NCBI RefSeq assembly: GCF_001753245.1
Contig: NZ_CP017415.1
Span: forward strand, 496,001 to 560,000
DNA: 64,000 bases
Reading direction: 5' to 3'
Origin: Acidihalobacter yilgarnensis
GTDB taxonomy: Bacteria > Pseudomonadota > Gammaproteobacteria > DSM-5130 > Acidihalobacteraceae
The notes beneath the pieces were generated by a model, which saw only the letters and a program-made list of their open reading frames with translations, did not search any database and was not told the origin of the DNA. Shown here one piece after another: positions 55,862 to 64,000 of this stretch (the stretch's first letter is position 1; each line of letters starts with the position of its first letter). A program made the position numbers and the translations under genes.

Positions 55862-57147
55862 TGCGTCTGTTGTACGGCATCGTTCTGTACATGATCACGC
55901 CCTTCGTCCTGTTGCGCCTGCTTTGGCGTTCGCGCCGCAATCCAGGCTATCGCAAGCGGATCGGCGAGCGCTTCGCTCACATCGGGCCGCTACCGAAACG
56001 CCCACGCCTGTGGGTGCATGCGGTGTCGGTTGGCGAAGTGATCGCTGCCGCCCCCCTGATTCGCCGTCTGTTGCAGGCCCATCCGGACCACGCGCTGCTG
56101 GTCACCACCACCACGCCGACGGGTTCCGCACAGGTGCGGCGTTTGCTCGGCGACAGCGTCGAGCACGTTTACCTGCCCTACGATCTGCCGCACGTGGTCG
56201 CCCGTTTTCTCGACCGCACCCGGCCTCGGTTGGCGCTGTTAATGGAAACCGAGCTGTGGCCGAACCTGTTTGCCGCTTGCGGCCAGCGCCATATTCCGGT
56301 GATGGTGGCCAACGCCCGCCTGTCCGAGCGTTCGGCACGGGGCTACGCGCGGCTACGTCGACTGGTGCGGGAGACGTTGGCGCGCGTGACCCTGGTCGCC
56401 GCGCAGGACAGCGACAGCGCTCGCCGCTTCACCGCCCTTGGTGCGCGGCCTGTGCGCGTGCTGGGTAATCTCAAATACGATCTCGACGTGCCATCCGAGG
56501 TGATCACGCGCGGGCGCGCGCTGCGCGCCGGCCTCGGCGCTGCGCGCCCCGTTTGGATCGCTGCCAGCACGCATGCCGGCGAGGTCGAGGCTGCGCTCGC
56601 GGCCTTTGCCGATGTACGCGCACGTTTCGCCAGCGCGGTGTTGATCCTGGTGCCGCGCCACCCCGAACGCTTCGAAGATGCCTTCGTCCTGTGCGAGCGG
56701 GCGGGCTATCGTGTGGCCCGGCGCAGTCGCCAGGAGAATGGCGACGGTCACACCGACGTACTACTGGGCGATACCCTTGGCGAGCTGTTGTTGCTTTATG
56801 CGGCGTCCGATGTCGCCTTTGTTGGCGGTAGTTTGGTGCCGACGGGTGGGCACAATCCCCTGGAGCCGGCAGCGCTTGGCCTGCCGGTGCTCACCGGTCC
56901 GTACCGCAGCAACTTCGATGCGGTGTACGAGGCCCTGATTGAGGCCGGCGCAGCAGAAGTGGTCGAAGATGCCGAGGCGCTGGGGGCCGCGGTGGCGGAT
57001 TTGCTGGCCGACGCGCCGCATCGCCGGCAGGCGGGCGCGGCGGGGCATGCGGTGGTATTGCGTAATCGGGGTGCGCTGGCGCGTACGCTGGAGGCGGTGG
57101 GCGAGGTGCTGGCGCAGGCGGGCCGTCGCGCCGCGAGCGGTGTATGA
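55861..57147 (+). CDS. waaA: 3-deoxy-D-manno-octulosonic acid (Kdo) transferase
   Basis: 428 residues from ATG 55861. N-terminal membrane anchor (LLYGIVLYMITPFVLLRLLW), WVHAVSVGEVIAAAPLIRRL, TTTTPTGSAQVRRLLG, METELWPNLFAACGQRHIPV and FVGGSLVPTGGHNPLEPAALGLP, the full WaaA pattern (GT30). It adds Kdo to lipid IVA, the essential base of the LPS core. Last gene of hldE-hldD-waaA. Confidence 0.95.
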   Translation: MRLLYGIVLYMITPFVLLRLLWRSRRNPGYRKRIGERFAHIGPLPKRPRLWVHAVSVGEVIAAAPLIRRLLQAHPDHALLVTTTTPTGSAQVRRLLGDSVEHVYLPYDLPHVVARFLDRTRPRLALLMETELWPNLFAACGQRHIPVMVANARLSERSARGYARLRRLVRETLARVTLVAAQDSDSARRFTALGARPVRVLGNLKYDLDVPSEVITRGRALRAGLGAARPVWIAASTHAGEVEAALAAFADVRARFASAVLILVPRHPERFEDAFVLCERAGYRVARRSRQENGDGHTDVLLGDTLGELLLLYAASDVAFVGGSLVPTGGHNPLEPAALGLPVLTGPYRSNFDAVYEALIEAGAAEVVEDAEALGAAVADLLADAPHRRQAGAAGHAVVLRNRGALARTLEAVGEVLAQAGRRAASGV

Positions 57148-57370
57148 TGCCGCACTCCGCCCCGGCAGGGATGGTTGGAGAAGTAATATTGGGGCGTCGC
57201 CGCTTGAGGCATGCCTCGGCGCGCGAGGCGCGATCGGTTGCCGTGCGTCATGAACGTGCGGTGGGGTGTGTGGCAATATAACGCGTTCGCGAGAGGCTGA
57301 GCCCTCCACCGCTGCAGGACGACGAGCCACAAGACAATGACAATGGCGCCGCTGGCGTCTGGTGGAGTTT

Positions 57371-57886
57371 ATGGAGCGACAGACGAGTTACACCCGCGAG
57401 GCATTATTGCAGTGCGGTCACGGCGAGCTGTTTGGACCGGGCAACGCACAGTTGCCGCTGCCGCCAATGCTGATGTTCGACCGCATCACCCATATCAGTG
57501 AAGAGAGCGGCCCCCATGGCAAGGGCCAGGTGCTTGCCGAGCTTGATATCACCCCGGACCTTTGGTTCTTCGGCTGCCACTTCGAGGGCGATCCGGTAAT
57601 GCCGGGTTGTCTGGGCCTCGATGCCATGTGGCAGCTGGTGGGCTTCTTCCTGGGCTGGTGCGGCGGGCCGGGACGTGGCCGAGCGCTGGGTGCGGGCGAG
57701 GTCAAGTTCAGCGGACAGGTCACCCCGGCGCACCATCGGGTGAGCTATGAAATCAATATCAAGCGACTGGTCAAGCGCAAGCTGTACATGGGCGTGGCCG
57801 ATGCGGTCATGCGCGTGGACGGGCGCGACATCTATGAAGCCCACGATTTACGCGTTGGGCTGTTTACGTCGACCGAGGGGTTCTAG
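57371..57886 (+). CDS. fabA: 3-hydroxydecanoyl-ACP dehydratase/isomerase
   Basis: 171 residues from ATG 57371; GTG 57362 is three codons upstream. The hot-dog fold signatures are present: [40 protein letters not shown] (His and Asp active site) and [11 protein letters not shown]. It makes trans-2- and cis-3-decenoyl-ACP for anaerobic unsaturated fatty acid synthesis. GGAG lies just upstream; fabB follows after 3 bases. The 223 bases before it hold a GAGGCATGCCTC palindrome (57206-57217) but no recognised regulator site. Confidence 0.96.
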   Translation: MERQTSYTREALLQCGHGELFGPGNAQLPLPPMLMFDRITHISEESGPHGKGQVLAELDITPDLWFFGCHFEGDPVMPGCLGLDAMWQLVGFFLGWCGGPGRGRALGAGEVKFSGQVTPAHHRVSYEINIKRLVKRKLYMGVADAVMRVDGRDIYEAHDLRVGLFTSTEGF

Positions 57887-57889
57887 GAC

Positions 57890-59113
57890 ATGTCTACACG
57901 TCGTGTCGTAATCACTGGTATGGGCATTGTGTCGAGTATCGGCAACAACTGCGGGGAGGTGCTCGCCTCCTTGCGGGAAGGTCGATCCGGCATCGAATAT
58001 TGCGAGGAATACGCGGAGCTTGGCTTCCGCTCGCACATTCACGGGTCGATCAAGCTCGACCCGGACGCGCTGATCGATCGCAAGCAACGACGCTTCATGG
58101 GCGACGGTGCCGCCTTCAACTATCTCGCCATGGTCGAGGCAGTGGCGCACTCGGGCCTGGAGGACGGCGACATCTCCAACCCACGCACGGGGCTGGTGAT
58201 GGGCTCGGGTGGCACCTCCACCGCTAACCTGTTGCTCGCCACCGATACCCTGCGCGAGAAAGGTCTGCGCCGGGTCGGGCCGTACATGGTGACTCGCACC
58301 ATGTCCAACACCAATGCCGCCTGCCTGGCTACCCCCTTCAAGATCAAGGGCGTGAACTATTCGATCAGCTCCGCTTGCGCCACCAGCGCGCACTGCGTCG
58401 GCCATGCCGCCGAACTGATCCAGATGGGCAAGCAGGACGTGGTCTTCGCTGGCGGCGGCGAAGAGCTGCACTGGACCATGAGCCTGCTGTTCGATGCCAT
58501 GGGTGCCCTGTCGAGCAAGTACAACGATGCCCCGACCACGGCTTCTCGCCCGTTCGATACCGCGCGCGACGGCTTCGTGATTGCCGGCGGTGGCGGCGTG
58601 CTGGTGGTCGAGGCGCTCGAACATGCCAAGGCGCGCGGTGCCAATATCCTCGCCGAACTGGTCGGTTACGGCGCCACTTCCGACGGTTACGACATGGTGG
58701 CACCCTCGGGCGAGGGCGCGGTGCGCTGCATGCAGCAGGCGATGGACACCGTCGAGGGTGGCATTGATTACATCAACGCCCATGGCACCAGTACCCAGGC
58801 CGGCGACATGACGGAGATCGGTGCCATGCGTGAGGTCTTCGGCGACTCGCTGCCGCCGATCAGTTCGACCAAGTCGCTGACCGGGCACTCGCTGGGTGCG
58901 GCAGGGGTGAGTGAGGCGATCTACAGCCTCTTGATGATGCAACACGACTTCATCGCAGCCTCTGCGAACGTCGAGACCCTCGATCCTGCGGCGTCCGACG
59001 TACCCATCGTGCGCGAGCGCCGCGATGGCGTGCGTCTTGATCGCGTGATGTCCAATAGCTTCGGCTTTGGCGGCACGAACGCCACCCTGGTGTTGCAGCG
59101 CTACGAGGGCTGA
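57890..59113 (+). CDS. fabB: 3-oxoacyl-ACP synthase I
   Basis: 407 residues. KAS I/II thiolase fold: [17 protein letters not shown], active Cys in [15 protein letters not shown] (about 163), and the two His in [11 protein letters not shown] and [12 protein letters not shown]. The Cys-His-His set is complete. It elongates the cis-3-decenoyl chain from FabA. fabA-fabB is the normal gammaproteobacterial pair. Confidence 0.95.
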   Translation: MSTRRVVITGMGIVSSIGNNCGEVLASLREGRSGIEYCEEYAELGFRSHIHGSIKLDPDALIDRKQRRFMGDGAAFNYLAMVEAVAHSGLEDGDISNPRTGLVMGSGGTSTANLLLATDTLREKGLRRVGPYMVTRTMSNTNAACLATPFKIKGVNYSISSACATSAHCVGHAAELIQMGKQDVVFAGGGEELHWTMSLLFDAMGALSSKYNDAPTTASRPFDTARDGFVIAGGGGVLVVEALEHAKARGANILAELVGYGATSDGYDMVAPSGEGAVRCMQQAMDTVEGGIDYINAHGTSTQAGDMTEIGAMREVFGDSLPPISSTKSLTGHSLGAAGVSEAIYSLLMMQHDFIAASANVETLDPAASDVPIVRERRDGVRLDRVMSNSFGFGGTNATLVLQRYEG

Positions 59114-59126
59114 GCGCCGGGAAATG

Positions 59127-59162
59127 GGGTAGCGGGGGCCGCTAGCCGGCGGCCCGCTACCC
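59127..59162. terminator. hairpin between convergent fabB and the isochorismatase gene
   Basis: Outer stem GGGTAGCGGG with CCCGCTACCC (10 bp), a small internal loop, then GCCG with CGGC around CTAGC. It is well placed to stop transcription from both sides. No strong T-run. Confidence 0.6.
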
Positions 59163-59182
59163 GTCCGCTCCCTCAATCCGTT

Positions 59183-59749
59183 CTAACGGATCAGCGCGGA
59201 GACGGCCTTGAACTGTGGGTGGGCCGCGTCGCCCAGCCACTCGAAAACCACCGATTCGGTATTGGTCACGACCACGCCCGCCTGCCTCAATCGAGCGAGC
59301 GCATTGGCCGCATTGGCCGGATCGCGCGAGCACACCGCGTCCTCCACCACGAATACTTGCCGGCCCAGCTCGGCCAGCTCCAGCGCAGTCTGCAGCACGC
59401 AGACATGCGCCTCGACGCCGGCGATCACGGCCTGACGTCGATCTTCGGTTTGCAGTTGCCACCAGTAGTCCGGCACGCCGCAACAGGAAAAACGGGTCTT
59501 TCCCACCACCGGGGTTTGCGCGGGCAGCAGCTCGACAAGTTGTTCGTCGGTGGCGCCGAGGCCGCGCGGGTATTGCTCGCTGAGCAGGGCGGGCACCTCC
59601 AGCAGGCTGGCTGCCCGTAGCAGGATGCCGGTGTTGCGCAGCACGCGCGCACGGTCATCCTCGGGCATGGCGCCGAGCAGTCGGGTTTGCAGGTCGATCA
59701 GCAGCAAGCGGCTGTTGCCGGCGCGGCACAGTGGCGTGGCTTCGGTCAT
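59183..59749 (-). CDS. isochorismatase-family hydrolase
   Basis: 188 residues from ATG 59749. Cysteine-hydrolase fold: Asp in LLLIDLQTRLLGAM, Lys in VGKTRFSCCG, the catalytic Cys and cis-peptide loop in VIAGVEAHVCVLQTAL. Members cleave ureas, amides or isochorismate; the substrate is not readable here. Longer readings upstream are Arg/Ser-rich and overlap the methyltransferase gene. 37 bases downstream of the PIMT-like gene on the same strand. Confidence 0.85.
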   Translation of the reverse strand: MTEATPLCRAGNSRLLLIDLQTRLLGAMPEDDRARVLRNTGILLRAASLLEVPALLSEQYPRGLGATDEQLVELLPAQTPVVGKTRFSCCGVPDYWWQLQTEDRRQAVIAGVEAHVCVLQTALELAELGRQVFVVEDAVCSRDPANAANALARLRQAGVVVTNTESVVFEWLGDAAHPQFKAVSALIR

Positions 59750-59786
59750 GCGCTGGCGCGTCCTGTGCGCGCGGTGCCTCGTGGTC

Positions 59787-60485
59787 TCAGAACTTGAAGA
59801 CTTGCGTCTTGTGCAGGCCGCGCAGGGGTTTGACGCTGGTCTCGAACAGATTGACCCGCGCATAACTGGTTTCGTCCATGCGCGTGATGAGCATGGCGTG
59901 CATCACCGGCGCCATGCCGACGATGGCACACAGCCGGCCGCCGACCGCCAGCCGTTGCTCGAAGGGCGCCAGCTGGGCGGCCTCGGGTAGCGAGCTGGTG
60001 ATCACCATCACGTCGTAGCGCTCACGGATACCCCAGCCGTGGGCCGCATCGGCGACGCGCAGGGTGGCGTTGTTGAGTTCGAGCGCCTTGAGGCGGGCCT
60101 GTGCCGCGTGCTTGAAATCCGGTTCGATGTCCACGCTGTCGACCTGGGCCGACAGGCTGGCGAGGCAGGCGGTGAGATAGCCGCTGCCGGTGCCGATCTC
60201 CAGTGCCACCTCGTTGGGCCGAGGGTCGAGTGCCTGCAGCAGCCGGGCGATGATCTTGGGCTGCAGCATGAATTCGCCGTGACCGAGTGGCACCTCCAGA
60301 TCGCCGTAGGCGAGGCCGCGATAGGCGTCGCCGACGAAGTCCTCGCGGGGCAGGTGGCTTACCACCTCCAGTACGCGATGATCCAGAACGTCCCAGGGGC
60401 GAATATGTTGTTCAACCATGATGAAGCGGAGTTGAGCGTAGTCCACGGTGTCCATAGCCTCGGCGGCGGAAAGGGCGATCGTCAT
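59787..60485 (-). CDS. protein-L-isoaspartate O-methyltransferase family protein
   Basis: 232 residues from ATG 60485; ATG 60455 (MDTVDYAQLRF) is an alternative. PIMT family: RFIMVEQHIRPWDVLDHRVL, a region where the usual substrate motif is altered (GHGEFMLQPKIIARLLQAL), and SAM motif VALEIGTGSGYLTACLASL. Could repair isoaspartyl residues, though members of this branch without the classic PCMT details may have other roles. No signal peptide. Confidence 0.8.
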   Translation of the reverse strand: MTIALSAAEAMDTVDYAQLRFIMVEQHIRPWDVLDHRVLEVVSHLPREDFVGDAYRGLAYGDLEVPLGHGEFMLQPKIIARLLQALDPRPNEVALEIGTGSGYLTACLASLSAQVDSVDIEPDFKHAAQARLKALELNNATLRVADAAHGWGIRERYDVMVITSSLPEAAQLAPFEQRLAVGGRLCAIVGMAPVMHAMLITRMDETSYARVNLFETSVKPLRGLHKTQVFKF

Positions 60486-60603
60486 TGCTGGGTGCCTGTG
60501 GTGATCACAAAGAACCCGAAGATTACGGGGAGATGTCGATACGGGCAAGCCCGGTGCGGTGTTAGGCTCTGATCCATCGCTAACGCCAGTGGGGTGACGC
60601 ACG

Positions 60604-62094
60604 ATGTTCGAGACAGCCGAGCTAGGCCGCAAGGTCGACAAGGATACCTTCGCCGCTGCCGTGCAGGATTTGCGATTGGGCTTGCTGGAGGCGCAGCGCC
60701 GCGCGCGCGAGGCCGGTGTGCCGGTGATCGTGTTGATCACCGGCGTGTCCGGTGCCGGCAAGGGGCAGGTGGTGAACCGCCTGCTCGAATGGCTGGACTC
60801 GCGCGGCGTGCAGGTGCAGGCCTATTGGGACGAGACCGACGAGGAACTGCAGCGCCCGCGCTGGTGGCGCTATTGGCGGACCCTACCGGCGGCGGGCAGT
60901 ATCGGCGTGCTGTTCGGTGGCTGGTACACGCCGATACTGCTCGACCAGATCGCCGGGCGCGCCGACGCCCTCGCACTGGCTGCCGAGATCACACGCATCG
61001 TGGACACCGAACGCATGTTGGTGCGTGCCGGGGTGCTGGTGCTCAAGTTCTGGTGTCATCTACCGGAGAAGGAGCAGGGTAAACGCATTAAGAAGCGCCG
61101 CAAGGACCCAGAGAGCCACTGGCGCATGGCTCCTGAAACCGTGCGCTACGCCGATCATTACAAGGACTTCGTGCGCGTAGGCGCGCAGGTGCTGCGTGAG
61201 ACCGACACCGGCGACGCGCCCTGGTATCTGATCGAGGCCACTGATCACCGCTATCGCGACCTGACCATCGGGCAGACCCTGCTCAAGGCGCTGCAGGCGC
61301 GCCTGGATGCGCCGCCTGCGAACGAAACGCTGAGTACCTCGCATGCCCCCGTACTGCCCGACGCACCCAGCGCACGCATCACCGTGCTCGATCATGTCGA
61401 CACGGATCAGGCTCTGGCGCGCAAGGAATACCATAAGGAGATAGACCACTGGCAGGCCGAGGTAAACCGCCTGACCTGGAAGGCCTTCCGCGCGCGCCGC
61501 CCCTGCGCCGCCGTATTCGAGGGTTGGGACGCCGCCGGCAAGGGTGGCGCCATCCGGCGCCTGACTCAGTCGATGGATGCACGCTTGTACACCGTCGTGC
61601 CCAGTGGTGCGCCCACCGACGAAGAGGCCGCGCATCACTACCTCTGGCGTTTCTGGCGCCATATCCCGCGCGACGGCTATTGCACGGTGTTCGACCGCAG
61701 TTGGTACGGCCGCGTGCTGGTTGAGCGGGTGGAGAATTTTGCTGCGCCCATCGAGTGGGCGCGTGCCTACCACGAAATCAACGACTTCGAGTCCCAGCTC
61801 GTCGAACACGGTATCGTGCTCACCAAATTTTGGCTGCACATCGACAAGGACGAGCAGTTGCACCGCTTCCGTCAGCGTGAGCAGACACCCTACAAGCAGC
61901 ACAAGATCACCCCGGATGACTGGCGCAACCGCGACCGCTGGGACGACTACAGGGCTGCGGTGAATGAGATGGTCGTGCGCACCAGCACCGAATACGCTCC
62001 TTGGGAAATCGTTCCGGCCAACGACAAACGCCTCGCGCGCGTCGTGGTGATCCGGGCCTTCGCCAAGTGCCTCAAGGCCGCGCTGGACGGCTGA
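60604..62094 (+). CDS. pap: polyphosphate:AMP phosphotransferase, double PPK2 domain
   Basis: 496 residues with two PPK2 domains. N-terminal copy: Walker-like ITGVSGAGKGQVVNRLLEWL (about 42-60) and DETDEELQRPRWWRYWRTLP. C-terminal copy: EGWDAAGKGGAIRRLTQSMD (about 304-323) and HYLWRFWRHIPRDGYCTVFD. This architecture is that of PAP, which phosphorylates AMP to ADP with polyphosphate; in family members the C-terminal domain is the more conserved one. The N-copy has VSGAGKG rather than WDAAGKG, so it may be less active. Confidence 0.9.
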   Translation: MFETAELGRKVDKDTFAAAVQDLRLGLLEAQRRAREAGVPVIVLITGVSGAGKGQVVNRLLEWLDSRGVQVQAYWDETDEELQRPRWWRYWRTLPAAGSIGVLFGGWYTPILLDQIAGRADALALAAEITRIVDTERMLVRAGVLVLKFWCHLPEKEQGKRIKKRRKDPESHWRMAPETVRYADHYKDFVRVGAQVLRETDTGDAPWYLIEATDHRYRDLTIGQTLLKALQARLDAPPANETLSTSHAPVLPDAPSARITVLDHVDTDQALARKEYHKEIDHWQAEVNRLTWKAFRARRPCAAVFEGWDAAGKGGAIRRLTQSMDARLYTVVPSGAPTDEEAAHHYLWRFWRHIPRDGYCTVFDRSWYGRVLVERVENFAAPIEWARAYHEINDFESQLVEHGIVLTKFWLHIDKDEQLHRFRQREQTPYKQHKITPDDWRNRDRWDDYRAAVNEMVVRTSTEYAPWEIVPANDKRLARVVVIRAFAKCLKAALDG

Positions 62095-62103
62095 GCGGAG
62101 TGC

Positions 62104-62130
62104 TTGCAAAGGTCGGTCATCTTCTATAGT
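62104..62130 (+). promoter_or_regulatory. possible promoter of the thiC transcript
   Basis: TTGCAA (62104-62109), 15 bases, TATAGT (62125-62130), ahead of the TPP riboswitch. The spacer is short for a standard sigma-70 site. Confidence 0.4.
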
Positions 62131-62147
62131 TTGCCTGTCAGTCATAC

Positions 62148-64000
<1,853 letters not shown>

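Noticed and set aside
57206-57217. GAGGCATGCCTC palindrome upstream of fabA as a regulator site
   Set aside because: A single short palindrome in GC-rich DNA; no match to a fatty acid regulator site that I can support.
57848-59176. A 442-residue open frame antisense to fabB
   Set aside because: His/Gly/Arg-rich shadow with no family resemblance.

Overview
The window is GC-rich, gene-dense DNA of a gammaproteobacterium. The gene order aroQ-accB-accC-prmA-zinc-ribbon gene-dusB-fis-purH, the rhlB/trxA/rho group, the fabA-fabB pair and a full LPS core locus all fit that class. DsrE-type proteins, a TauE/SafE-type gene and several thioredoxin-fold proteins hint at a sulfur-oxidising lineage of the Chromatiales/Ectothiorhodospiraceae kind, but that is inference from gene content, not a species call.

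Layout. 1-7.8 kb: the start of a NicO-like membrane protein, rhlB, divergent trxA-rho, then glgP and purD. 7.8-13.3 kb: a block between purD and purH (NYN/cold-shock fusion, gamma-glutamyltransferase, a frameshifted TauE-like exporter, Lrp-type regulator, GAF-PAS-GGDEF cyclase). 13.3-25.8 kb, minus strand: purH, fis, dusB, a DUF3426-like zinc-ribbon protein, prmA, accC, accB, aroQ, an enlarged dsbD, cutA, a periplasmic adaptor and TolC-like pair without a pump, and an exported thioredoxin. 25.9-28.6 kb: fxsA, then groES-groEL behind a perfect CIRCE operator.

28.9-34.0 kb: a tightly spaced operon of an internally duplicated protein of unknown function, a HEAT-repeat Ser/Thr kinase and two PilT-type retraction ATPases. 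34.0-37.8 kb: a candidate signalling module: ECF sigma factor, an anti-sigma factor whose outer domain is a DsrE-like fold, an exported DsrE-like paralogue and a porin. Two predicted promoters, one in front of the sigma operon and one in front of the DsrE-porin operon, share the same two-block motif with identical 12-nt spacing across an AT-rich spacer.

37.9-42.0 kb: glnE, ilvE and a small zinc-finger gene. 42.0-57.1 kb: LPS inner-core and lipid A locus (waaF, waaC, several GT2/GT4/GT9 transferases, a polysaccharide deacetylase, waaQ-like, lpxL-like, hldE, hldD, waaA). 57.3-64 kb: fabA-fabB, an isochorismatase-family hydrolase, a PIMT-like methyltransferase, a double-domain PPK2 phosphotransferase, and thiC behind a TPP riboswitch, cut by the window end.

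Three genes (tauE-like, hldE, probably fis) carry apparent single-base deletions in or next to G/C runs. hldE in particular should be functional because every other heptose gene is intact, so sequencing or assembly undercalls are the simplest explanation. No tRNA, rRNA, CRISPR array, insertion sequence or prophage was recognised.
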